A DNA stretch of 64,000 bases, taken from Streptomyces lichenis (GTDB lineage: Bacteria > Actinomycetota > Actinomycetes > Streptomycetales > Streptomycetaceae). The translations under genes were made by a program, and so were the position numbers. The stretch spans positions 1-64,000 of the forward strand of contig NZ_JALPTH010000023.1 in NCBI RefSeq assembly GCF_023218175.1. Direction: 5' to 3'. Positions 24,600-34,713 of this stretch are shown one piece after another; position 1 is the first letter of the stretch; the number at the start of each line of letters is the position of its first letter. Below the pieces are notes generated by a model that saw only the letters and a program-made list of their open reading frames with translations, ran no database searches and was not told the origin of the DNA.

Positions 24600-24812
24600 A
24601 TGGCCGACGCAGTGAAGGGCCCCGCCAGCTACTTCCCCTCGATCGAGAAGAAGTACGGACGGCCGATCGCCGAGTGGAAGGAGCTCATCCGCTCCTCGCC
24701 GCTGACCAGGCACATGGAGCTGGTCTCCTGGCTGAAGTCCGAGCACGGTCTCGGTCACGGCCACGCCAACGCCCTGGTCGCCCACACCCTGGCCGAGGAC
24801 AGCGGGAAGTGA
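24600..24812 (+). CDS. DUF4287-type small protein
   Basis: 70 residues, entirely one small helical domain with the family pattern SYFPSIEKKYGRPIAEW ... HMELVSWLKSEHGLGHGHAN. Such proteins are widespread in actinobacteria, sometimes fused to DUF5655; function unknown. GGAGGAA stands ~8 bases before the ATG at 24600. It is monocistronic and precedes the cobalamin riboswitch. Confidence 0.82.
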   Translation: MADAVKGPASYFPSIEKKYGRPIAEWKELIRSSPLTRHMELVSWLKSEHGLGHGHANALVAHTLAEDSGK

Positions 24813-24883
24813 CCGGCGGGCCGGCGGGGCGCGGGCGAAGGGGTATGGACTTACTAGGACGTCCAACTATATCGTCGTGAACC

Positions 24884-25052
24884 AAGGCCCGCGGTGCAGG
24901 GAAGCCGGTGTGAATCCGGCACGGTCCCGCCACTGTGACCGGGGAGCGCGTTACCGAAGAAGCTGCCGAAGAGGCAGGTCAGGCCACTGGCGGAGCGATC
25001 CGCTGGGAAGGCCGGGGAGCGTGCGCCGAACCGGGAGTCAGGATACCGGCCG
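24884..25052 (+). promoter_or_regulatory. Cobalamin (AdoCbl) riboswitch
   Basis: The conserved core is plain: GTGCAGGGAAGCCGGTGTGA, then AATCCGGCACGGTCCCGCCA and CTGTGACCGGGGAGC (24893-24946), the right-hand GCCACTGG...GGGAAGGCCGGG segment (24983-25016) and the B12 box GAGTCAGGATACCGGCC (25035-25051). Upstream, TACTAGGACGTCCAACTATAT (24852-24872, written here in part) looks like the promoter, with an 8-bp palindrome GGACGTCC. On binding cobalamin it should switch off downstream expression. The first reading frame behind it is a repetitive one; the first recognisable gene is mmsA, 765 bases on. Confidence 0.93.
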
Positions 25053-25078
25053 CGGGGTGTTCCGTGTTGTCCACGAGG

Positions 25079-25618
25079 ATGGAGCAGACACGCATGGCAC
25101 CGGTCTGTACCCGTGACCCTGGTGATCCGGCGAGCCTTCCGCGCACCCCCGCGAACCGCGACGCCGCCGCGCCCCGGCCCGTACCCGCGTACCCGGGTGC
25201 GTCTGCGTCCGCTTGCGCCGCCGCGCCTCGGTCCGTAGCCGCGCACCCCGGCGCAGCCGGGCTTCGGCCCGTACCCGCGTATCCGTGCGTACCCGCGCCC
25301 CGGTCCGTAGCCGTCCATCGGCACGTACCTGCGCACCCGTGCGTTCCCACGTCCTGGCCCGTAGCCGGGCATCGGCACCTCTCCGCGTTCTGGCCCGTAC
25401 CCACGCACCCCGGCGCAGCTGCGCCCCCGCCCGTACCCGCGTCCCCGTGTGCTGCGGCGCACATGGGCGCTGCCGCGCACCCAGGCGCGCCCGGCACTTC
25501 CGCGCAACCAGGCGCGTCCGGCGCGTCCGCGCACCCAGACGCGTCCGTCCATCCGGACACGTCCGTGCATCCGCACCCGGGCATCTCCGCGCACCCAGAC
25601 GCGACCATGCGTCCGTAA
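25079..25618 (+). repeat. Degenerate short-repeat region with open reading frames on both strands
   Basis: From ~25130 to ~25620 the DNA is a run of diverged GC-rich units such as GTACCCGCGTACCCG, GCGCACCCGTGCG and CGCACCCAGGCGCGTCCG. A plus-strand frame from ATG 25079 or 25094 (GGAG at 25081-25084) to 25618 would encode ~175 residues built of AHPGA/VPAYP-like units; the minus strand reads GYGPGRG- and GCAGT-like units. No known cobalamin-related protein is visible. It may be a minisatellite replacing the original riboswitch target, or a rapidly diverging repetitive protein. Confidence 0.6.
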
Positions 25619-25816
25619 CCCCCGCGCCGCCCCGCCCCAGATCCCCGCGCCCGCCCCGCCCCAGATCCCCGCGCCCACCCCGCCCCAGATCCCCGCCCCT
25701 TCGCGTCCCGCGCGGCTCATCGGCGTGCGGGCGTCCGACCGGTGTGCCGCGGTGGGCTGCCGTGCCGTGCCCGGATCAACCCTGACGTGAGTCCCACCCG
25801 ACGAGAGCAGGCTTCC

Positions 25817-27316
<1,500 letters not shown>

Positions 27317-27321
27317 CCGCG

Positions 27322-28491
27322 ATGGCCACCACTACCACCACCATGGGCGGCACCGCCCTCAGCAAGGACCAGCTCGCCCTCGCCGAAGTCACCCTCGACT
27401 TCGCGCAGGAGCACCTCGCGCCGCACGCCGTCGCCTGGGACCGGGACAAGCACTTCCCGCTGGACGTCCTGCGCCGGGCCGCCGAGTTCGGCCTCGGCGG
27501 TGTCTATGTCCGCGAGGAGCACGGCGGCTCCGCCCTCACCCGCTCCGACGGCGTCCTCGTCTTCGAGGTGCTGGCCACCGGCTGCCCGTCCATCGCGGGC
27601 TACCTCTCCATCCACAACATGGTCGGCTGGATGATCGACCGGTACGGGGACCAGGCCCAGCGCGAGCGCTGGCTGCCCGCCCTGTGCGCGGCCGAGAAGC
27701 TGGGCAGCTACTGCTTGACCGAACCGGGCGCGGGCTCCGACGCCGCCGCGCTGCGCACCCGCGCCGAGCGGGACGGGGACTCGTACGTCCTCACCGGCGT
27801 CAAGCAGTTCATCTCCGGCGCCGGCGCCTCCGAGGTGTACGTGGTGATGGCCCGTACCGGCGAGGGCGGCCCCGGCGGGATCTCCGCCTTCGTGGTCGAA
27901 CGGGACGACCCCGGGCTCTCCTTCGGGCCCGACGAGCGCAAGATGGGCTGGAACGCGCAGCCCACCCGCCAGGTGATCCTGGACGGGGTGCGGGTGTCGG
28001 CCGACCGGCGGCTGGGCGCCGAGGGCGACGGCTTCCGGATCGCCATGCACGGGCTCAACGGCGGCCGGCTCGGGATCGCGGCCTGCTCGCTGGGCGGCGC
28101 CCAGAGCGCCCTGGACCGCAGCCTCGCCCACCTCGCCGACCGGGAGGCCTTCGGCGCACCGCTGCTGGACGCCCAGGCGCTGCAGTTCCGGCTGGCCGAC
28201 ATGGCCACCGAGCTGGCGGCCGCCCGGGCGCTGGTCCGCCAGGCCGCGGACGCCCTGGACCGGGGCGGCCCGGACGCGCAGCGGCTGTGCGCGATGGCCA
28301 AGCGGTTCGCCACCGACACCGGGTACACGGTCGCCGACCGGGCCCTCCAGCTGCACGGCGGGTACGGCTATCTCAGCGAGTACGGCATCGAGAAGATCGT
28401 CCGCGACCTGCGGGTGCACCAGATCCTGGAAGGAACCAACGAGATCATGCGCGTGATCGTGGCGCGAGGCCTCACGGAGGCCCTCCGATGA
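27322..28491 (+). CDS. Acyl-CoA dehydrogenase, isobutyryl-CoA dehydrogenase type
   Basis: 389-residue flavoprotein dehydrogenase. Signature 1 (YCLTEPGAGSDAAALRT) and signature 2 region (ADRALQLHGGYGYLSEYGIE) are intact, and the C-terminus ILEGTNEIMRVIVAR is conventional. Context between mmsA and a 3-hydroxyisobutyryl-CoA hydrolase points to oxidation of isobutyryl-CoA to methacrylyl-CoA, electrons going to ETF. Starts 5 bases after mmsA and ends in an ATGA overlap with the hydrolase gene. Confidence 0.92.
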   Translation: MATTTTTMGGTALSKDQLALAEVTLDFAQEHLAPHAVAWDRDKHFPLDVLRRAAEFGLGGVYVREEHGGSALTRSDGVLVFEVLATGCPSIAGYLSIHNMVGWMIDRYGDQAQRERWLPALCAAEKLGSYCLTEPGAGSDAAALRTRAERDGDSYVLTGVKQFISGAGASEVYVVMARTGEGGPGGISAFVVERDDPGLSFGPDERKMGWNAQPTRQVILDGVRVSADRRLGAEGDGFRIAMHGLNGGRLGIAACSLGGAQSALDRSLAHLADREAFGAPLLDAQALQFRLADMATELAAARALVRQAADALDRGGPDAQRLCAMAKRFATDTGYTVADRALQLHGGYGYLSEYGIEKIVRDLRVHQILEGTNEIMRVIVARGLTEALR

Positions 28492-29582
28492 GCCCGCAGC
28501 CGGACCCCGGGAACCCGGAGGTCCTGGTACGGACCGAGGGCCGGGCGGGCCACCTCCTCCTCAACCGCCCCCAGGCGCTGAACGCGCTCAGCCACCCCAT
28601 GGTGACCACCCTGGCCGCCGCCCTGGACGCCTGGGAGCACGACCCGGCCGTGGAGACCGTGGTCATCAGCGGAGCCGGGGAGCGCGGGCTGTGCGCGGGC
28701 GGCGACATCCGCGCCATCTCCGCCTCCGCCCGGGCCGGCACCGAGGAGGCGGCCGCGTTCTGGCGCGACGAGTACCGCCTCAACGCCCGGATCGCCCGCT
28801 ACCCCAAGCCGTACGTGGCGATCATGGACGGCATCGTGATGGGCGGCGGCGTCGGGGTCTCGGCCCACGGCACCGTACGGATCACCACCGAGCGCTCCAG
28901 GGTGGCCATGCCCGAGACCGGCATCGGCTTCGTCCCCGACGTGGGCGGGACCTACCTCCTCGGCCTCGCCCCCGGCGAGCTGGGCACCCATCTCGCCCTC
29001 ACCGGCGCCCCGGTCGGCGCCGCGGACGCCCTGCTCTGCGGCCTCGCCGACCACTTCGTCCCCTCCGCCGCCCTCCCCGCCCTCCTCACCGACCTGGCCA
29101 CCGACCCCGTCCACGAGGTCGTCCCCCGCCATGTCCGCCCCGCCCCGCCCGGGGAACTGGACGGGCACCGGGAGTGGATCGACGCCTGCTACACCGCGGA
29201 CACGGTGGAGGAGATCGTCGAACGGCTGCTCGCGCACGGCGCGCCCGCCGCCAAGGAGGCCGCCGAGACTCTGGCCGCCAAGTCGCCGACCGCGCTGAAG
29301 GTGACCCTGGCCTCGGTGCGCCGGGCCCGCCGGCTCGGGCCGCTGGAGCGGGTCCTGGAGCAGGAGTACCGGGTCTCCTGCGCCGCCCTCTCCCACCCCG
29401 ACTTCGTGGAGGGCGTACGCGCCCAGGTGATCGACAAGGACCGGCAGCCGCGCTGGCGGCCGGCCGCCCTCGCGGAGGTCTCCGACGAGGACGTACGCCG
29501 CTTCTTCGCCCCGCTCGGCGACGACCGTGAACTCCGCCTGCCCGCCCCCGACCGTGACCCGGCCCAGGAGGTGCCCTGGTGA
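28488..29582 (+). CDS. 3-hydroxyisobutyryl-CoA hydrolase (crotonase superfamily)
   Basis: 364 residues, about 100 longer than ordinary enoyl-CoA hydratases, as expected for HIBCH. It has the oxyanion-hole segment AGGDIRAI, the MDGIVMGGGVGVSAHG core and the catalytic-region AMPETGIGFVPDVGGTYLL characteristic of HIBCH, plus the extra C-terminal domain (VRRARRLGPLERVLEQEYR). It cleaves 3-hydroxyisobutyryl-CoA in valine catabolism. ATG overlaps the preceding stop and its own stop overlaps the GTG of mmsB. Confidence 0.92.
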   Translation: MSPQPDPGNPEVLVRTEGRAGHLLLNRPQALNALSHPMVTTLAAALDAWEHDPAVETVVISGAGERGLCAGGDIRAISASARAGTEEAAAFWRDEYRLNARIARYPKPYVAIMDGIVMGGGVGVSAHGTVRITTERSRVAMPETGIGFVPDVGGTYLLGLAPGELGTHLALTGAPVGAADALLCGLADHFVPSAALPALLTDLATDPVHEVVPRHVRPAPPGELDGHREWIDACYTADTVEEIVERLLAHGAPAAKEAAETLAAKSPTALKVTLASVRRARRLGPLERVLEQEYRVSCAALSHPDFVEGVRAQVIDKDRQPRWRPAALAEVSDEDVRRFFAPLGDDRELRLPAPDRDPAQEVPW

Positions 29583-30526
29583 CGTCCCCCCGCCCCGTCA
29601 TCGCCTTCATAGGACTCGGCCATATGGGCGGGCCGATGGCCGCCAACCTGGTCAGGGCCGGTTACCGGGTGGTCGGCTACGACCTGGTGCCCGAGTCACT
29701 GGCCGCCGCCGAGGCCGCCGGAGTGGAGGTCGCCCCCTCCGCCCCGGCGGCGGCAGCCGAGGCCGGGCTCGTCATCACCATGCTCCCGGCCGGCCGCCAT
29801 GTCCTGGCCCTCTACGACGAGCAGGGCCTGCTGGCCGCCGCCCGCCCCGGCACCCTCTTCCTGGACTGCTCCACCATCGACGTGGCCGATGCCCGGGCCG
29901 CCCACCAGGCGGCCGCCGCGGCCGGGCACCGCGCGCTGGACGCCCCGGTGTCCGGCGGGGTGATGGGCGCCGAGGCCGGCACCCTCACCTTCATGGCGGG
30001 CGGCGGCGAGGCCGAGTTCGCCGAGGCGGAACCGGTGCTCGCGGCCATGGGCAGGAAGGCCGTGCACTGCGGGGCGGCCGGCGCCGGACAGGCCGCCAAG
30101 ATCTGCAACAACATGATCCTGGGCGTCTCGATGATCGCGGTCGGTGAGGCCTTCGTGCTCGGCGAGAGCCTGGGCCTGTCCCACCAGGCCCTCTTCGACG
30201 TGGCCTCCACCGCCTCCGGCCAGTGCTGGGCGCTCACCGTCAACTGCCCGGTCCCCGGCCCCGTACCGACCAGCCCCGCCAACCGCGACTACCGCCCGGG
30301 GTTCGCCGCGCCGCTGATGGCCAAGGACCTCGGGCTCGCCGCCAACGCCATCCGCGAGGGCGGGGTGGACGCGGCCCTCGGCCTGGCCGCCGCCCGGATG
30401 TACGCGGCCTTCGCCGAAGGGCCCGGCGCCGAGCAGGACTTCTCCGCCATCATCCGCACCTTCCGCGGGCCCTCCTCCCCGTCTCCCTCTCCCTCTCCCT
30501 CTCCCGAGATCGGACCCCTGTCGTGA
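29579..30526 (+). CDS. mmsB: 3-hydroxyisobutyrate dehydrogenase
   Basis: 315-residue NAD-dependent beta-hydroxyacid dehydrogenase. The nucleotide-binding IGLGHMGGPMAANLVRAG (10-27) and the catalytic-Lys segment GQAAKICNNMILG, with the substrate motif DAPVSGG, are all present. Oxidises 3-hydroxyisobutyrate to methylmalonate semialdehyde, the MmsA substrate. Starts with GTG overlapping the hydrolase stop. The last ~14 residues are (Ser-Pro)n, encoded by a TCCCTC hexanucleotide repeat (30472-30506), an odd tail not typical of the family. Confidence 0.94.
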   Translation: MTSPRPVIAFIGLGHMGGPMAANLVRAGYRVVGYDLVPESLAAAEAAGVEVAPSAPAAAAEAGLVITMLPAGRHVLALYDEQGLLAAARPGTLFLDCSTIDVADARAAHQAAAAAGHRALDAPVSGGVMGAEAGTLTFMAGGGEAEFAEAEPVLAAMGRKAVHCGAAGAGQAAKICNNMILGVSMIAVGEAFVLGESLGLSHQALFDVASTASGQCWALTVNCPVPGPVPTSPANRDYRPGFAAPLMAKDLGLAANAIREGGVDAALGLAAARMYAAFAEGPGAEQDFSAIIRTFRGPSSPSPSPSPSPEIGPLS

Positions 30527-31326
30527 CCACCACCGTCCTCGACCCCTCCACCCACCCCTTCTCCACCATCCGGGTCGAGCGCAAGGGCCGGGCCGCCCTC
30601 ATCACCCTCGACCGCCCCAAGGCGCTCAACGCCCTCAACCTCCAGATGATGGACGAGGTGGTCGCCGCGGCCGAGGCGCTGGACCGCGACCCGGACACCG
30701 GCTGCATCGTGGTCACCGGATCGGCCAGGGCCTTCGCCGCCGGCGCCGACATCGGCGAGATGCGCCCGCAGTCCTACATGGACATGTACGGGGCGGACTG
30801 GTTCGCCGGCTGGGACCGGTTCGCCGCGGTGCGCACCCCCACCGTGGCGGCGGTCGCCGGCTACGCGCTGGGCGGCGGCTGCGAGCTGGCCATGATGTGC
30901 GACATCCTGCTGGCCGCCGACACCGCCACGTTCGGCCAGCCGGAGATCAAGCTCGGCGTCATCCCCGGCATCGGCGGCTCCCAGCGGCTGACCCGGGCCG
31001 TCGGCAAGGCCAAGGCGATGGAGCTCTGCCTCACCGGCCGGACCATGGACGCCGAGGAGGCCGAGCGCGCCGGGCTGGTGTCCCGGATCGTCCCGGCCGG
31101 TGACCTGCTCACCGAGGCGCTGGCCGTCGCCGAGACGGTCGCCTCGATGTCCGCGCCGGTCGCCATGATGGCCAAGGAGGCGGTGAACCGGGCCTTCGAG
31201 ACCACGCTCACCGAGGGCGTCCGCTTCGAGCGCCGCGTCTTCCACGCCGTGTTCGCCACCGCCGACCAGAAGGAAGGCATGACCGCGTTCACCGAGAAGC
31301 GCCCCCCGGAGTTCACCCACCGCTGA
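30523..31326 (+). CDS. Enoyl-CoA hydratase
   Basis: 267-residue crotonase. The oxyanion-hole AAGADIGEM and VAGYALGGGCELAMMCD, followed by the catalytic FGQPEIKLGVIPGIGGSQRL with the hydratase acidic residues, indicate a true 2-enoyl-CoA hydratase (EchA8-like), fitting methacrylyl-CoA hydration in this pathway. GTG start at 30523 overlaps the mmsB stop. Last gene of the operon; the C-terminus EKRPPEFTHR is conventional. Confidence 0.93.
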   Translation: MTTTVLDPSTHPFSTIRVERKGRAALITLDRPKALNALNLQMMDEVVAAAEALDRDPDTGCIVVTGSARAFAAGADIGEMRPQSYMDMYGADWFAGWDRFAAVRTPTVAAVAGYALGGGCELAMMCDILLAADTATFGQPEIKLGVIPGIGGSQRLTRAVGKAKAMELCLTGRTMDAEEAERAGLVSRIVPAGDLLTEALAVAETVASMSAPVAMMAKEAVNRAFETTLTEGVRFERRVFHAVFATADQKEGMTAFTEKRPPEFTHR

Positions 31327-31432
31327 CCGGTACGGGGGCCGTCCATCCCGGCCGCCACGGGGCGGGGCGGCCGGCCCCGCCCCTGCACCCTGCGTCCCGG
31401 TCCCCGCCCCACCCCCTCTAAGGTCTCGTCCT

Positions 31433-32242
31433 ATGACCACCCAGCAGCCCGGCAGCCGGCGCCGCCTCCTCGTCATCGGCATCGGGGCAGGCGACCCGGA
31501 CCACCTCACCCTGGCCGCGGTCAAGGCGATCCGCCGGGCCGATGTCTTCCTCATCCTCGGCAAGGGCCCGGAGAAGTCCTCCCTCACCGACCTGCGCCGC
31601 GCCATGCTGGACGAGCACGCCCGCCCCGGCTACCGCGTCGCCGAGGGCCAGGACCCCTGGCGGGACCGCTCCGAGCAGGACCGCGGCTCCTACACCGCCG
31701 CCGTCCACGACTGGCGCAGCCGCCGCGCCGACGTCTGCGAACGGCTCATCCTGGACGAGCTGGCCCCCGGCGAGACCGGGGCGTTCCTGGTCTGGGGCGA
31801 CCCCGCCCTCTACGACAGCACCCTGGCCATCCTGGACGAGATCGAGGACCGCGGCACCGTCGCCCTCGACATCGAGGTCATCCCCGGCATCACCAGCGTC
31901 CAGACCCTGGCCGCCCGCCACCGCACCACCCTCAACCGCGTCGGCCGCCCCATCCACATCACCCCCGCCCGCCGCCTCCCCGAAGCCGCCACCGCCCACG
32001 ACGGCGACACCGTGGTGATGCTCGACGCCCACGAGTCCTTCACCCGCCTCGAAGGGCGGGACCTCTGGATCTACTGGGGCGCCTACCTCGGCACCCCCGA
32101 CGAACTCCTCATCTCCGGCCGCCTCGCCGACGTCGCCGACGAGATCCGCCACGTCCGCGCCGACGCCCGCGCCCGGCACGGCTGGATCATGGACACCTAC
32201 CTGCTGCGGCCGGTGGAGCCCGAAGACGGCCCGGAGACCTGA
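31433..32242 (+). CDS. cobF: Precorrin-6A synthase (deacetylating)
   Basis: 269-residue SAM-dependent tetrapyrrole methyltransferase of the CobF branch: C1 methylation and loss of the acetyl unit in aerobic cobalamin synthesis. Signs are IGIGAGDPDHLTLAAVKAIR (15-34), FLVWGDPALYDSTL, EVIPGITSVQTLAARH and the CobF-specific tail RHGWIMDTYLLRPV. It stands alone, with neither a riboswitch nor other cob genes next to it; the only cobalamin riboswitch in the window is 6.4 kb upstream in front of other genes. Confidence 0.94.
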   Translation: MTTQQPGSRRRLLVIGIGAGDPDHLTLAAVKAIRRADVFLILGKGPEKSSLTDLRRAMLDEHARPGYRVAEGQDPWRDRSEQDRGSYTAAVHDWRSRRADVCERLILDELAPGETGAFLVWGDPALYDSTLAILDEIEDRGTVALDIEVIPGITSVQTLAARHRTTLNRVGRPIHITPARRLPEAATAHDGDTVVMLDAHESFTRLEGRDLWIYWGAYLGTPDELLISGRLADVADEIRHVRADARARHGWIMDTYLLRPVEPEDGPET

Positions 32243-32298
32243 CAGCCGCGCCCCAGCCCAGGCTGTCCTCCGCCCGACTTCGGTCGTACCGGTCCTGA

Positions 32299-34530
32299 TC
32301 ACCTGCTGCGGCCGCCGGACGACGACTCGGAGGGCTCCGGCGCCGGGAGGTGGGGGGCGGGGGCCGGACGGGGGTGGCGTGGAGGGCGGGAGGGCCACCA
32401 GGTGCGGTCGCCGAGCAGGACCAGGGCGGACGGCAGGATCATCACGCGGATCACGAAGGCGTCCAGCAGGACGGCGACCGCGAGGCTGAAGCCGATCTGC
32501 TTCATCTCGGCCAGGTGCAGGAAGACGAAGCTGGAGAACACGGTCACCATCACGATCGCCGCGCTGGTCACCACCTTGGCCGATGCGCCGATGCCGTCCA
32601 GCACCGCTTCCCGGGTGGGTGCCCCCGCCATCGCGGCCTCCTTGATGCGGCTGAGCACGAAGACCTGGTAGTCCATCGACAGCCCGAAGAGGATCACGAA
32701 GAGGAAGAGCGGGACGCGCGAGCCGATGGCGCTGGTGGCACTGGGGTCGAAACCGAACAGGGTGGAGGCCAGGCCCCACTGGAAGAAGACCACCACCAGG
32801 CCGAAGGCGGCCGCCACGGAGAGCAGGTTGAGCGCCGCGCCGATGAGCCCGATCACCACCGAGCGGAACACCAGCACCGTCATCGCGAAGGTCAGCAGCA
32901 GCAGGAAGCCGACGACCAGGGGAAGCTTCCGGTTCTGGTGGTCGAGGTAGTCGGCGTCGACCGCGATCGGCCCGTCCACCGCGTAGGCGGCCCCGGCGAC
33001 CTTGCCGAGTGTGGCGGGCAGGTGGGTCCGGCGCAGGTGGTCCAGGGAGGCGGTGGCCTCGGTCGAACTGAGCCGGAACGGCACCGCGTACTCGACCACG
33101 GTCACCCGGCCGTCCCGGGAGGTCCGGACCCGGGGCGCCCGGTCCGCGAAGGTGCGGTCGGCCCGGACGCGTGAGGTCAACTCGCGCAGCGCGGCGCCGG
33201 TCTGCACGGCGCTCGCCGGGTCCGCCTCGACCACGACGCGGTGCTCGGCCCGCAGCTCGGGGAAGGCGTCGTTCAGCCGGTCGTAGGTCCGCATCTCCGG
33301 GATCTGCCGCGAGTGGGTGTCCTTGTTCAGGACACGCAGCTCCATCCCGAGGGCGGGCAGCGAGAGGCCGAGCATGACGAGGGCGGCGACGAGCAGGGTG
33401 CGGCCCGGGCGGGTGCGGGCCGGGCGCAGCAGGGCTTCCCAGAGCCGGCCGGTGGACCGCCGGTCGCGGCCGCGGGGCCGCTTGCCGCGGGCGGCGGTCT
33501 TGGCGGCGCGGCGGTCCAGCCGGTGGCCGAGCTTCACCAGCAGCGCGGGCAGCGCGGTCATCGAGCTGGCGACGGCGACCAGGACCACGATCACGGTCCC
33601 CGTGGCCAGCGAGGAGAAGATGACGTCGGTGGCGAGGTAGAGGGTCGCGGTGGAGACGACCACCGCGAGGCCGGAGACCACGATCGCCCGTCCGGAGGTC
33701 GCGGCGGCGATCCCGACCAGCGCCTCCGGGCTGAGCCGCCCGTCCGCCCGCTCGCGCTCCTCGCGTTCGCGCTTGAGGTAGAAGAGCGTGTAGTCGACGC
33801 CGACCGCCATGCCGATCAGCAGGATGACGTTGGTGCCGACCCCGGCGTCGGGCAGCAGGTGTGACGCGACCATCGACAGTCCCACCGCCCCGACGATGGA
33901 GCTGACCGCCAGCAGCAGCGGCACCGCGGCCATGACCAGCGAGCCGAACACCAGCAGCAGCGTGACCAGGGTGATCGGGAAGGTGATCAGCTCGGACTTG
34001 GCGAGGTCGTCACCGCGCTGCTTGTTGAGCCCCTTGCTGACCGAGGCGTCGCCGGTCTCCTCGATCAGGAGGTCCGGATGGGCTTCCCGGACCGCACCGG
34101 TCTGCGCGAGCAGCGGGTCGACGTGCTCCTTGGCCTCCAGTTTGACGCCCTTCATGGTCACCTCGACCATGAGCATCCGGCCGTCCCGGGAGCGGACCGG
34201 GTCGGCCACGTCCAGGACCTCGGGGAGCTTCGCCATCCGGTCCGTCAGCGCCCGGGCCGCGCCCCGCGCCGCGGCCTCGTCCAGGGCACCCGACCTGGCG
34301 GTGATCATGATCTGCTCGGTGGGCTTCTCCTGGAACCCCCGCGAGGTGGCGATGGCGTCCGCGCGCCCCGACTCGCCCACCCGGTAGTCCTCGGCCTCCG
34401 CGTTGTGCGTCCCCGCGGCGATGCCGACGACGAGGCACAGCACCACGAAGGCGAACCACCCGGCGATCGCCCGGCCGGGATGTAACGCGCTCCAGCTCGC
34501 CATCCGTACGGTGATCGGCTTCTTGCCCAC
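32299..34530 (-). CDS. MMPL/RND-family membrane transporter
   Basis: 743 residues with two repeats, each of one helix, a large extracytoplasmic loop and five helices (12 in total): first helix at ~18-38, second block ~180-340, second half from ~370. Conserved marks include GMAVGVDYTLFYLKREREER in the first half and FGLSMDYQVFVLSRIKEA in the second, carrying the proton-relay Asp-Tyr pairs. Exporter of lipids or drugs, as MmpL/ActII-3-type proteins. Start GTG 34530 with GGGAGCGGGG. The promoter carries several inverted repeats of the TetR-operator kind, but no TetR gene adjoins. Confidence 0.92.
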   Translation of the reverse strand: MGKKPITVRMASWSALHPGRAIAGWFAFVVLCLVVGIAAGTHNAEAEDYRVGESGRADAIATSRGFQEKPTEQIMITARSGALDEAAARGAARALTDRMAKLPEVLDVADPVRSRDGRMLMVEVTMKGVKLEAKEHVDPLLAQTGAVREAHPDLLIEETGDASVSKGLNKQRGDDLAKSELITFPITLVTLLLVFGSLVMAAVPLLLAVSSIVGAVGLSMVASHLLPDAGVGTNVILLIGMAVGVDYTLFYLKREREERERADGRLSPEALVGIAAATSGRAIVVSGLAVVVSTATLYLATDVIFSSLATGTVIVVLVAVASSMTALPALLVKLGHRLDRRAAKTAARGKRPRGRDRRSTGRLWEALLRPARTRPGRTLLVAALVMLGLSLPALGMELRVLNKDTHSRQIPEMRTYDRLNDAFPELRAEHRVVVEADPASAVQTGAALRELTSRVRADRTFADRAPRVRTSRDGRVTVVEYAVPFRLSSTEATASLDHLRRTHLPATLGKVAGAAYAVDGPIAVDADYLDHQNRKLPLVVGFLLLLTFAMTVLVFRSVVIGLIGAALNLLSVAAAFGLVVVFFQWGLASTLFGFDPSATSAIGSRVPLFLFVILFGLSMDYQVFVLSRIKEAAMAGAPTREAVLDGIGASAKVVTSAAIVMVTVFSSFVFLHLAEMKQIGFSLAVAVLLDAFVIRVMILPSALVLLGDRTWWPSRPPRHPRPAPAPHLPAPEPSESSSGGRSR

Positions 34531-34547
34531 GGTTCCCCGCTCCCTGT

Positions 34548-34607
34548 GACTGACTGATCGTCTGACTGGTGTCAGAAAAAAATGACAGGTGTCGGGTCAA
34601 TCAGTCA
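34548..34607. promoter_or_regulatory. Promoter of the MMPL gene with nested inverted repeats
   Basis: CTGAC-TGGT-GTCAG (34562-34575), TGTCA/TGACA around an A-run (34570-34574, 34583-34587) and TGACTGAT/ATCAGTCA (34551-34558, 34600-34607). On the minus strand TTGACTGATTGACC could include a -35. The density of TGACTG-type half sites suggests a TetR-family operator. Confidence 0.65.
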
Positions 34608-34654
34608 AGCAGTGCCCGGGCGTCGCGTGGCACCCCACTCGGGAACGGAGACAA

Positions 34655-34693
34655 GGCGAGGCCCCGACGCGATGTACGCGTCGGGGCCTCGCC
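34655..34693 (-). terminator. Long hairpin terminator, 17-bp perfect stem
   Basis: GGCGAGGCCCCGACGCG (34655-34671), loop ATGTA, then its exact complement (34677-34693). It lies 20 bases past the stop of the small membrane-protein gene and before the MMPL promoter, so it should end the HTH operon. No long T-run. Confidence 0.8.
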
Positions 34694-34713
34694 CGAAAAT
34701 GCCTGCGGCAGGG

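Noticed and set aside
24900..25620. Minus-strand GYGPGRG-rich protein as an antifreeze- or spidroin-like gene
   Set aside because: It overlaps the riboswitch antisense, has no start with RBS, and the repeat DNA is open in most frames; no independent support.
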